Source: Progne subis subis (Eukaryota > Chordata > Aves > Passeriformes > Hirundinidae). From it: a stretch of 64,000 nt of DNA. The DNA lies in assembly GCA_022316685.1 (NCBI GenBank), contig JAKJHU010000047.1:1-64000 (forward strand), in the 5' to 3' direction. Positions 50,061-61,176 of the stretch are shown in pieces. Under the pieces are notes generated by a model. The model worked only from the letters and a program-made list of their open reading frames with translations, had not been told where the DNA came from and did no database searches. Each line of letters begins with the position of its first letter. Positions within the stretch are counted from its first letter, which is position 1. Made by a program: the position numbers and the translations under genes.

Positions 50061-51647
50061 TACTCGCCAGAGCTAGGAAGGGTTTTCCCACGGCCTTGGG
50101 TTTAGAGTTGCTTCAGCTTGGCCAACTCCCACACCTGCCAGCCCATCTGCTCGAGAGCACTGCACACTCAAGTGCTCGTATCCCTTCTGCCCAGGTCCAT
50201 GTTGGGGCTGCCAAGACATTGTGTGAAGCAGAAAGGAAACTTTCTCTAAGACAGATACTGTATTTGCATGCTTTTAGCTCTGGAAGACAAACTGTGTATT
50301 CAGAAGGAATAATAATAGAGACGGCTTATCCAGTTTCTTAAATAGCAAAAAAGCATTTTTCTGAACACTGACTACACTTCTTCCCCCAAAAGATGATGGA
50401 ATCCTGTTTGTTAACCCAACTGCAGCTGCAGAAAACACTGTTGGCTTTTAGAATTTCTGCACAACAATTGTGAAATCTCTTTTCTTGTCACTCTGCCGCA
50501 GCAGCATTCCATTTAGCAGATATTCACTTCATAGTCTCTTTTGCAACAGACATTCATTTACATCTATTTTACAAGAACTAAATTTGGCGTTGACTGTAGT
50601 AGACCAGATGCTTAAATGATACAAGAGCTGACTGCGGTGCTCATCTTTATTTACTGCTCTAGCTTAAGCTGTATAGATTTCTAAACACTTGCATACATGC
50701 TGGTGAGATTGGAATTATTTTCACAAGAATTTATTTTTTCCTCATTCAGGTAAGGTCACTGCTTTTGATTTTGGTTTTAGTTTCTCTTTATATAGTTCAA
50801 AATAAACTTTCTCATGAAGAAGCATCAATTTAATCCATAAATTAAATTGGTGTTTCAGGTACTAACAAGAAGGGTGTAGGGAGTTTTCTCTGGTTGGATT
50901 TTTAGGCTCTTCTCAGGCCACTTGTCCACATTTCTCTCTTTCAAGGCTGGTGCATATGCTGCTATGGATAAAAGCTGGGCTTTATCAGTAGATAAGTGAG
51001 GCTTTTCTCACTGAGAGCTTCCTTTTGATGAAAGAGTACAATAAGCATTTTCTTATAATTTTTTTTCTTTGCTTTTTCATTTATCCGCTTGGATACTGTG
51101 ATCCACGTGCTGATCTTTAGCACGGACACACAAAGGGTAACAGCACAATAAACTAGCACCTCAAACCACAAGTACCATCACACTGATCACATCTAAGTTA
51201 ACACGTAGAGCACACCCTGAAGGGAGAGCCACAGTTCTGTTATATACGTCCTTGTGCTCCCTCACCCACAGTTATTCATGCCATGAAACCAAACCTCTGT
51301 ATCTCTTAACTTCTAGCTTCTGCCTGCAATAAGATATTAGTGCTCTTATCTCTTCATTTACTGCTTCCCCTAAATGGGTTCAGTCTCATTTTTGACTCAG
51401 TGCGTTAACTGCTAGGTTGGATATCTTATTCAATAATCCAAGTATTAAATGCACATAGAGATTTTTTGCTTTTGATCCTTTTCATTGAAATGCAGACCAT
51501 GCCTTTATTATGTCTTTAAACACCTTGAAATGGAACAGCTTACCTAGAAAGCTGTGCACCTCCTTTGCACCTCTCCTCCTTAGTAAAAGGCCTTGACCTA
51601 GTAAATACATCATAACTTATCAGTGTCAGAAAACTCTTCCCTGTGTT

Positions 51648-52274
51648 TTGGAATCATGGTCATGGTCTGACAGATTCTTGGCACTGTCTTGGTCGAGCCA
51701 ATCAATCACTTCAACCCCTGATTTGTCATCAAGTAGAAAACACGGCATGCCACAGAGTCACGGAGAGCTTGTGTGTGCAAGGGTGGATCAAGTCACGGTG
51801 CCTCTCGACAGGAACAGATCATTCCCACACCCAGACCACCCCAGCTCCTGCCACCAGGCAAGGACACCAACCAGAACTGCATCACCACAGCTGGTTTTGC
51901 TCCTGTGTGGTGCCAGTGTATGTGGTGGAGCCTGTGAGAAGCTGCTTGGTGCCAGATGCCAGCAGGTATCATCCCTCACGCAGATGACGTCCCACTCCCC
52001 TTTCAGGGCCACACAGATGCAGCGAGGCTCTATGACCTTACCCATAAACATCCTTCATCAACACCACGGAGATTTTAATTTTAATGCTGATCCCCCTCCT
52101 TCCATTCATACACAGACAACTCACATCAAGTTTTGCTCAGAAGTGCTGCTGCAGCTACAGCTGTGGCAGCATAGGAAATCACCAAATCCTTGCAGCCCAT
52201 CTCAGCACCCTGCCTTCTCTCGGCTCTTCCCCTTTGAGGTTTGTCTATTAGATAGCTGGATATGGAATAAGTAA
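51648..52274 (+). other. Open reading frame of 208 codons, unrecognised
   Basis: The longest plus-strand frame that does not overlap a repeat I recognise. The central part (about 51740-52060) is richer in G and C than the surrounding intron, and an 87-codon frame is open on the opposite strand (51788-52051). The peptide is rich in Ser, His, Gln and Pro with no recognisable domain, signal peptide or membrane segment. It could be part of an old retroelement or processed pseudogene, or chance. Confidence 0.2.
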
Positions 52275-53029
52275 TTAAAAAATTCTGGCCTTATTTCACC
52301 TCAAATGCTTGGGAATCTCCTTACTTTCAATCTGCTACATTCTTCAAAATTTTGTATCATTTGCTCTTGTAACTACAGTGTCCTTTACCACTTTTCTTCT
52401 TCTCCCTTGATATTTATCTCTCACTGGTTTGGTACATGATACAAATAATGCTTCACAAGCTTCATACTGCTATGCTAAAAAAGACAACTCTCTTTAATCC
52501 ATTTTTATCAGATAGATTCTGCATTTCTGCACACACTCTCACAGTCATCACTGAACATGTTCCCCATTTAAAGTCATCTTTCTGGAACAAACATGATAGA
52601 AGTACATACAATATCTTCAAGGAGACCTTAGATTAATTTTTTTGTACAATATTAAAGCTCCTTTGCCTCTAGTAAAAGTACCCCACCTTTCACTGAGCTG
52701 GTTCACAGTAGCAGCTCAATCTCACCTAAAGCAATAGCACAACACCACCTCACTTTCTACTCCAAAAGCAGAAGCCCCAGCTGTACAGAAAAATTCCCTG
52801 TAATCAGCTTCTAAGACTTCTTAGGCTATTACAGTATTTAAAGTCGATGATTACATTAATCTACAAGACCATTTAATTCTTCCTGGAGGAGAATTCAAGG
52901 TGGAAGTCCTCCCAAACCCCCCGTAAGTCATCATTAATACATAAATTGTTAAGATTTTTGAGGCCTTTTTGGTATTTTGAATGGTAACGTACCATGCCAT
53001 CCACTAGCTTTCACATTGAGTTCTCAGTA

Positions 53030-53374
53030 CTACCCCCTCTGAGTAACAAGATCTTGCAACACACCCAGATCTACCCTGACTAATTCACCACAAAGGCTTC
53101 TGCTGAATTCCAAAACCTGAACGAGGGCCACAGTGGCTCTGGCCCAGTTAACATTGCTGAAATAAGCACTATTCATATTTTGGTGCACAAGAGCATCAAC
53201 ATTCCCAGGAAGCATTTTGCATTTAGAGACTGCTTCAGTAACTTCATAGACCTCAACAGACTTTCCTTCCTCGTCATTCCAAAAAGCTGCAGTAAAGAAC
53301 TTGACCCAAGGAGAGCTGTTGACAGGGAAAGCAATGTCAGAAATCAGGACGTCTGTGAAACCTGCTGGGAACAA
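53030..53374 (-). other. Open reading frame of 114 codons, unrecognised
   Basis: The minus strand has a 114-codon frame with a balanced amino-acid make-up, including phrases such as SPWVKFFTAAFWNDEEG and LVHQNMNSAYFSNVNWARA. It lies outside recognised repeats. On the same strand, an acceptor-like TTGTTCCCAGCAG precedes GTTTCACAGACG inside the frame near 53367; no good donor is evident before the stop. It does not match any part of NELL1 that I know. Possible readings are a decayed retroposed gene copy, an internal piece of an unknown retroelement, or chance. I do not assign a function. Confidence 0.25.
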
Positions 53375-53964
53375 ACCAGGCTACCACAACACAAGCAGCA
53401 GATACTGAGCTGAGATGTTTTCCCAGTGCCAAGTTCCCAAGTTGCTGTTCAGGGCAGACATAAACCTATCTCCAAACCAAGGCAACAGACCTTTATGTTG
53501 CCAGGTTCCTGCCTCAGTTCAGGAGCAACTCAAGCTTTCCTAACAAAGCTCTCTGTACTTGTTTATTTTAGCAGAAGTTGCAATAATGACTGAGCCAACT
53601 GAGTACAAATTTCCCTTCCTGCAGCATCATTTGTTGACAGAGATTGCTTTTTAATATTACTGTCATGCTGCTGACAGAGAACAGAAGTCTACAGCTCCTT
53701 TTCAATTCCATGTAGTTTACCACCAACAAAAAGTGCTGCTGTCTGTCAAAAATCAATCTTTCCAACTTCTGTGTATCATCATGCAGTAATACCTAAGAAA
53801 ATCTCTTCCCAGGGAAAGCGAATAAATTTTCTATTATTTGGAATTTATAATCCGCAATAAACAGAACAGCTACTAACGTGTAAAACCATGACAATGAGTG
53901 ACTAAGCAAAACAGGTACTGCAAAAACAGGAGAAAAGAGGGGCAGTTCAATTTCGAGGTTCCAC

Positions 53965-55051
53965 ATGAGGAGAAGGGTACATGTTGATGTACTCAACGTT
54001 TTTGCCTCATACTTCAAAGTATGTGGCAAAGTGCTTCCCACCCTGAGTAAAGATCAGGTTCATGAGCACCTGAGGAACCCAAATGTACCTAAGTCTGTGC
54101 CACCCAGTGAGATGCCCCCCAGAGTCCTGAGACGATTGGCTGATGTCATTGCCATGCCACTCTCCATGCAGTTGAAAAGTCGTGGAGTCAGGTAAAGTCC
54201 CAAATGACCAGAAAAGGGCAAACACCATACCTGTCTTCTAAAAGGGTCGAAAGGAGGACCCCAGGAAGTACCAACCTTTTGGCCTCACCTCTACGGTAGG
54301 AAGATCATGAATCAGATCTTCCCAAAAGCTGTGCTGAGGCACATGGGGGACAGGGAGGGACAGCCAGCACAGCTTCACCAGGCACCAGGCCTGTCTGACC
54401 AACCCAGCGCCCTTCTGTGATGGGGCAACTGCAACAGTGCACAAGGGAAGGGCTACAGATGCCATTCTTCTGGACTTTTGCAAAGCCTTTGACAGAGTCC
54501 CCCACAACATCCTAAACTGGAGAGAGATGGATTTGATGGATGGACTGTCAGGTGGGTAAGAAAGTGGCTGTGCAGTGCAGTATCCAGTTTTTGGGTCCCA
54601 ACACAGGAAGGACATGGAGCTGCTGGAGTGAGTCCAGAGGAGGCCACCAAGGTAATGCAGCACCTCTGCTGTGAGGAAGGGCTGAGGGAGTTGGGGTTGT
54701 TCAGCCTGGAGAAGAAAAGGCTTTGGGGTGACCTAACTGTGGCCTCCAGTACCTGAATGGAGCCTGCAAGAAAGACAGAGGGAGTTTTCTCTGGAGTGAC
54801 AGGACAAGGGGGAATGCCTTGGATTTAGACTAGATATTAGGGAAAAAAAAATTACTGAGGTTAGGACAGTGAGGCACTGAAAAAAGTTGCCCAGAGAAGC
54901 TGCGGATACTCCATCCCTGGAGGTGTCCAAGGCCAGGCTGGATGGAGCTCTGAGCAACCTGGGATAGTGAAAGGTGGTCCTGCCCATGGCAGGGGGGTTG
55001 AACATAGATTTTTAAGGTCCCTTACAATCCAAACCATTTTATGATTCTATG
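53965..55051 (+). mobile_element. CR1 LINE, partial ORF2 and complete 3' end
   Basis: This is the longest CR1 copy here, about 1.09 kb. Broken frames carry reverse-transcriptase-like phrases: VDVLNVFASYF near the start; LRNPNVPKS, PPRVLRRLADV and PLSM; then a 'KGRKEDP' block; then [16 protein letters not shown] around 54470-54510, the usual 'DF-KAFD-V-H' motif region. After 'DGWTVRWV' the sequence jumps to the region around 'MELLE', so the catalytic middle of the RT domain is deleted. The 3' tail ends with octamers ATTTTATG ATTCTATG at 55036-55051. Stops and frameshifts make it inactive. Plus strand, antisense to NELL1. Confidence 0.92.
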
Positions 55052-55083
55052 AACAGACTGAGCAATATCTCTCATCAAGAGAG

Positions 55084-55098
55084 AAAAAAAAAAAAAAA
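55084..55098. repeat. Poly(A) tract after the CR1 3' end
   Basis: A run of 15 A, 32 bases past the end of the 54-kb CR1 copy. CR1 elements end in octamer repeats, not poly(A), so the tract probably does not belong to that element. Confidence 0.75.
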
Positions 55099-57548
55099 CA
55101 ACAGAAAATCTCACAATAATATAAAATTGATGCATTCCTGCACTAAACGGATCTATCCTTATGTTGATTGCCCTAATTATCTTCAGATAAGGTACTTTGT
55201 TCTCTTCACCTGACTTTCGAAAATGAAAGAGATAGAGCACAGTCTGTAAACATGTCCGAGACTCAGATGCTCCAAATGGGAATCACTGCTCCAGCAGTAT
55301 GATACTATTACAAGAAAGCTTTGAGTTATGGACATTATCAAGGACAAAGTTTTAACCTTGCTGTAACCCACTGAAATCATTGTAGGATTCAATGATCGAG
55401 TTTTTAAAAAAGAAACATCCTTTATACTACAGCGGGTGGTGCTGTCAAAACCACGTGTAAGCTTTTCTACCAATTTCTGTGCATGAAACATAATTCTCTT
55501 ACATAAGGCAAGCACAAGTTATTTCTCATTTACAGCTGCTAGATAAACACAACACAAAGACACTTCGCACTGGTAAGGATGACAAGGATGAATCTGAAAC
55601 AAAGCCCAGATCCATGAAGAAATATTCAACAATTGCAAGCCTCTCATTAACAAACTCACCCTAGGTCCAATTTTGCTGGTCTGCAAGACCTTACTCTTTA
55701 GGTGATTGCTGCAACAGGAGGGTGTAGAAACCACTGCACCTCGTGAAACCGTAACTACCATAAATTCAGTTCAGTTTCTGACCTTTTTTCCCCACAAACT
55801 CCTGGACTGCTATTTGCCGTACTGTGGTATTCAACTGGAATTTAAACCATGACAACACAGGAAGCAGTAAGGTCCTAAACTTACGGTTTGTGTTACCATC
55901 ACTAAAATTGGGTGTTTATAAATACTGGCTCTACTTATTTTTCATTGTTCATCTATAAAACAATACCTGCATTTCCAAACAACCACTTCTGTTTCCATGT
56001 GCCTGTCCTGCTCTCCAGAGATGCACAGACTGCCACTGTCCAAGCCAAGTCCAAAGAGAGACCCTGACCAGAATAAAACTATTAATTTACCTCCATGCTC
56101 CCAAGAGGATCTCACTGCTGTCCTCTGGCCTTCATTCTCTTCCCACATGTCCCTGTAACACACAGACTTTTAATCCAACACAAGTTTTATCAGCATGTTG
56201 CCTCTGTGGAGTATATGAACCTATTCTTACATACTTGCTATGAAGAATGGCATTTCATGCCCCCAGGGAGAAGGTCGGTATGAAAATAACAGTTCAGAGA
56301 TAGAGAAGCAGCAGAGAGATCTCTAAAAGACACCATGGTTTTAGGGCTTACCAGTTCCCCCAGCTGTGCATGGCCGTTTTCCACGTGTTTCCCAGAGCTG
56401 AAGAAAGCCCCTCACAGACCTACAGGCACATCAGCCATCCCTCACCACCTCCTGAGAGCTTCCTCTTTGCTCTCCTCCTCCACAGTTCAGTTTCCTACCC
56501 AACTCCACCAGCTATATTAATGCAGCTAAAATGCTTACAGCCGACCTCATGCTTCGTTTCTGGATTTTTATTCTGAATAGAAGTTGTATTGGCACCTTCA
56601 CACAACTGAAAATCCTGACCTGTCCTAAACACTGACCTCCACCACCTGAAGGTCAGAAACAGAAAAAAAGAACAAGTTGAACTTGGTTTATGTGATGAGT
56701 TACTGGACTTGTGCCATTTTCATCCAGACTCCAAGGAGGAATAAATAAGATCTTTCCCAACATAAAAACAAAAGCATCGCTTGAGAGGGAAAAATCTTTC
56801 GAGATACAAAACAAACCCCAGGGAGATCTATCCCAGTGGTCTGAGCACCACAGATGAGTGAGTAGAGCTGTCAAAACAGAGAGAATTGCTGAAATGGTCT
56901 GCATCTATCACCACCATCAGCCATGCTGGAGTGGTAAACTCCTTTCAGGAGAGATTAAAAAGTAAGAATGAATGCTGAGAATGATCACTTAAGTTCCTAT
57001 TGTAGTGTGTGTGTCATCTTTACCACTGTATTTTCTTATCAGGAGTAATTAGAGTAACCTTAACAGCACTTTCATCAATATAAGTGTGCATTTCCCTATA
57101 TTATTTCTTCATTTCCGCTTTTAATTTGTGCACTTTATATCATCCGCTTTATCTCACACAGCATCTTACTCTGTAATGCTGCTGAACTTGTTACCATGCG
57201 GTGAAATTCTAGGCGAGGAATAATTCCATCCATATATATATAGGTCCCTGGAGTGCTGAACAGCAATTCCCCAGGACACTCAGGGATAACACTTGTATGA
57301 TTCCAAATGCCCTCTGTGTTGGATCTTCAATGTCCATGTTTGACATCAAAGATGGGACAATCAACAGCATGGTGTGGCCCCATGACGCCTCAGAATTAGG
57401 ATGAATTGCTTCATATTGGGTCACACAGATATTGGCTGGAGTCCTGCCAAGAGGCACTATTAAAATTCATTTCAGCTCTTACAGGTCAGGTATTTAAGCT
57501 CACCTTTCTTTCAGCTTCCTCAACTTCTACCACTGGTTTCTTTGGTTT

Positions 57549-57552
<4 letters not shown>

Positions 57553-57579
<27 letters not shown>
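57553..57579. repeat. Poly(T) tract
   Basis: A run of 27 T; poly(A) on the minus strand. No retroposon body recognised beside it. Confidence 0.88.
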
Positions 57580-57583
<4 letters not shown>

Positions 57584-58443
57584 ATGGCATTATGTAGACA
57601 ATGTAGTTATTTCTTGCTCTTGGTCTTCCCAGACGGTAAAATTTAAAAGCTTTCTACTTACATTCATGCATTTTAATTAAAAGAAAAAGTGTAATATATT
57701 AGACTTCCAGACATAATTAAACCTAATACGCTGTTCCAGATCAGAAACTCTAATTAAAGTTTCAGTATTTCCTATTGCTAATAATCACCCAGTCAGCAAA
57801 TACCACTGACAAATTCCTCTCCCCTCTTGCCTTTCTGCCCCCAAGGCTTTGCTGCCCCAATACTTAATTGGAAATTAAACATTTTCTCACTGTACAAGCT
57901 GGCCACACTTGTACTCCTATTTAAAGTTCACAATTAAAGATGCTTCTAATGCTGGGGGAAAAAAAAAAAATCAGCATAAGAGAAAAATATGTTCCTTGAA
58001 TGTGTAAAATTGACATTCTGTGACCAACTTTTGTAGCAAAGAACTCTGGAATATAAGCTTCCAAGCAGAATATTCACAAGTTTCTCGTTCAGAAAGAGGG
58101 TGAAGAACCAAAGCTGAAAATGCATGAGATAGACAAAGGTTCAGTTATATTGGAAGACAAAAACATTACCACTAAAACAGATTGCAAAAGTAAAATAATC
58201 CATATACTGCAGTATTCCTTGGCCCAGTAAAAAAAATGACAGTAAAAATAATTGACTATATTTCATAAGTCTGCAGCTGGTCATTGAAAATTCACCTCCT
58301 GGAGTTTACAGCCTGCCCCTTGCCAAGGGAACGGCGCTTTCCCTTCTTACAGTCAGTGTTATGCTATATATAAACCAAGTTGAGGACTTCTACCTTTAGG
58401 GCAATCAATACAGATTTTGTTCACGCTAGATCAACCAGCACAG

Positions 58444-58459
58444 AAAAAAAAAAAAAAAA
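58444..58459. repeat. Poly(A) tract
   Basis: A run of 16 A in AT-rich intron. Confidence 0.78.
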
Positions 58460-59459
58460 TACAAAATAGTTGCCTGTTTATTCTGTGGTGGTATTCTGAA
58501 TTCAAAATTGGAAGCATTTTTCCTGATAAATTCTAATCTAAAAGACACTAAAGGAACATTTCTTCCTAACAGTTTAGTACTTAACTATTCATTTAATTTC
58601 ACAGCGTGTATTTTTCAAAAATCAATAAACCAAACACAACACTTTGAGGTATCCTTCTACCCAAGCAGCTGAAAAGCCTAACCCCCCAGCATCAGATGAC
58701 AGCAAAAGAAATCCTGAACTGGTGGCAAAGTAACATTTCATGTTGCCAGCTGGGAGACTTGGGAGAAAAAGTGACCTTAATACGCTTCTTTAATAGAAAA
58801 TGCACAAAAAGAGTTAACATACTTCATATTCTGTGGCAGAGCAAACCCAAAGCCCCTGCTGTATCAGTCAGCTGGCTGTTCCACCAAATGATACAAAGGA
58901 CACCCTCAGGACACTCCACAGGTCCTGCCTTTTCAGCAGCGCCTCCCGAGCAATGACGGGCAGCAATTTGGAAGTCAGAGAGAAATGAAAGGAAAAAAAA
59001 AAATAAATTGTTACAGGCAATCCAAAATAACTCCAAGGGCTAGAGCCTGTCTACTGGCTCTGTCATTAAAATCAGAAAGGGAAAGATGAGACAAGAAGGG
59101 GAACAGACAGCGGTGTTGCGCTGTTTCCTTGGGTCACCCTCTCCCCTGCCTCTCAGCAGCGCTCACGCCGCGGCGATGGCTGCAGGCAGTGACAGGCATT
59201 AGCAACACACTCGTTCCCATGCCCTTGCTAACTGGTGTTCCAGGACACTGACAGTGATTTGTACAAAACACGGTCCCAACGTCCCCGTGTACGGAGAGGC
59301 GCTGAGCTGCCCAGCTGGGGCTCCTGCAGGGGAGAGCAGAGAGCCGTGGCCTGACCCATCCAACCAGCTCAGACAGAGCAGAGGAGATTCCTGAATCTGT
59401 CTGAACTTGCTCCCTCCTCCCCTCCCTGGATATTTATATGATCCATTATTGATCACATT

Positions 59460-59958
59460 TGTCTTGGTTTGGAAAGACAGGTGTCTGCCAGGGAAAGCTA
59501 GAGCTTCCCTTGGAATGGAGAATGTAAAACCCTCTCTCTGAATTATTATGATTTTGTAATTGGGGGCTTTCAGGCAAAGATATGGGTATAGGAATAACAG
59601 TTCTTTACTAGGAATATTAAAAAACACAAATGTAGTAGTTAAAAAACAAGCAAAGGAGAAAAAATCCTAGAAACACTGACAGGGTCAGAACAGGAGCTGA
59701 CACCCTGTTGATCAGGGTGTTGGGAGCAGTCCAGTTAACTCCTCCTGCAGTGACAGATGTGGTTCTGCTGGAGCAGAGATGATTCTGCAGAAGGGCCCAG
59801 TGGGGGTGAGATGGGTCTGGTGTTCCCCTGGGAATCCAGTGCAAACAGGCTGTGCTGATGCTCTGAATCTCAGGTTTTATCCAGGTAGGAATGCTGGGCT
59901 CCTCCCCTCGGTGGAGCATCTCCCAAAGGGATGATACATCTTGCATTGCAACCCAAGA
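59460..59958 (-). mobile_element. Solo LTR-like element starting TGTCTTGG
   Basis: The block opens TGTCTTGGTTTGGAAAGACA and continues with phrases I recall from songbird LTRs: 'ggtgtctgccagggaaag', 'aattattatgattttgtaat', 'ggcaaagatatggg', 'aataacagttctttactagg', 'gacaccctgttgatcagggt' and 'tggagcatctcccaa'. The left end is clear. The right end is not: 'acatt' occurs directly before the TG (59455-59459) and at 59959-59963, a possible 5-bp target duplication, but the element would then end GA, not CA. Alternatively CCAAGAACA at 59953-59961 is the imperfect inverted partner of TGTCTTGG. A TATA-like GGATAAAA on the minus strand near 59875 suggests minus orientation. No internal retroviral genes are present. 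Confidence 0.6.
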
Positions 59959-60137
59959 ACATTATACAAAAGCATACAGGGACCAAGCAGCTGAGCAGTA
60001 TGTCATGCCAGGGCAAAACTGCCACAGCAGGGATGTGAAAGGAGTAACACGGAAAAGATGGATGAATGCAAAGGCAGCCCATCCACATGGCTGCCTTCAC
60101 AAGGCAGGCAAGTTCAGTACCACCCTCACTGGAACCA

Positions 60138-60190
60138 CATGTGGTTGGGCTTGATGGTCTTAAGGGTGTTTTCCAACCTAAAGGATTCTA
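60138..60190 (+). mobile_element. CR1 LINE terminal fragment
   Basis: Only the last part of a CR1 tail is clear: 'ggttgggcttgatggtctta', 'agggtgttttccaacctaaa' and 'ggattcta'. It may start earlier, but 59962-60137 has no CR1 blocks I can recognise. Plus strand. Confidence 0.75.
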
Positions 60191-61014
60191 CAAACACCAC
60201 CGCAAAAGCTGTTGTTGATTTTGGAAAATTAGCCAAACACAGAAATTCCACAGAATATGTTATCATTGTATCATATCTATACAAGCACAGCAAATGTCTC
60301 AGTGAAAAATAAAAAGAAAACATTAATAAATGCTTATTTTAGCATTGTCTAAATTCAAAACTGCATAATGAGATTAAGAAATAGGATCCACATATGCTGA
60401 GGATCGGATTTGAACCTTCCAAATGCCTGCACTGACTTTGGGCTTGGAAAACAAAAATCTCATTAAGGTTTGTGTTGGTTCAAACTTACAAAATCTATTT
60501 GTCTTCACATCATTTTATACCCAGTATTCACTTCCCTGCATCCTTGAAATAAGGCAATAAAAAGAAAAGAGATTTCATGTCAGCTACTCAACATCACCAG
60601 TGAAATGCAAATAACCCTGCTAGCGGAAGATATTTTTATTTGATCTATCACCAATATAATTATCATACATTCATGACAAAGCCTCACCTGACTTACTGGA
60701 AAAGAGTTCACATTATTATGGTTTAATGAGAAATACCTAACATGACTGAATAAAGTTGATGATTTAACAGGGGACTTTCATGAAAAGGCGGGTAGGCTGA
60801 GTTCAACAATAATTCTGGCAATTACACTGGCATCTTAATTGCATAAAAATAATAGTGAAAACATAACATAAAATGTTATATTGACCGTAGGTTACCAAAT
60901 GCAAAGAAATGGACCTTCAAACATCACCCTTTGCTTTAAGTAGCAAAGAGCCAACAGCAAGATAGGACACTGAAGGCAGTGAAGCCTTTTTTTTTCCCTT
61001 CCTCTTAGATCACA

Positions 61015-61176
61015 GCGAGGCCCTGGCACAGGTTGCACAGAGAAGCTGTGGCTGCCCCAACCCTGGAAGTGTCCAAGGCCAGGATGGACAGGGCCTGGAG
61101 AAACCTGGGAGAGTGGAGAGTGTCCCTGCCCACGGCAAGGAGTTGGAATAGCATGATCCTTAGGGATGCTTCCAAG
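61015..61176 (+). mobile_element. CR1 LINE 3'-end fragment
   Basis: CR1 tail blocks in order: 'ggcacaggttgcacagagaa', 'gctgtggctgccccaaccct', 'ggaagtgtccaaggccagga', 'gtccctgcccacggcaagga' and 'tagcatgatccttagggatg'. The terminal octamer is missing, so the 3' end is truncated or eroded. Plus strand. It resembles the tail of the 54-kb copy. Confidence 0.82.

Larger units (their letters stand above)
55099..59454. other. Unique intron sequence, no gene seen
   Basis: AT-rich with poly(T) at 57553 and poly(A) at 58444. A small CpG-containing patch (gctcacgccgcggcgatgg) lies at about 59161-59179, too short to call a CpG island. Confidence 0.55.

Noticed and set aside
54238..54663. 141-codon minus-strand frame as a gene
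   Set aside because: It is the antisense of the CR1 copy at 53965-55051.
59161..59179. CpG-rich patch as a promoter island
   Set aside because: Only a few CpGs over about 20 bp, with ordinary intron on both sides.
59199..59627. 142-codon minus-strand frame as a gene
   Set aside because: It overlaps the TGTCTTGG LTR for much of its length and shows no domain.
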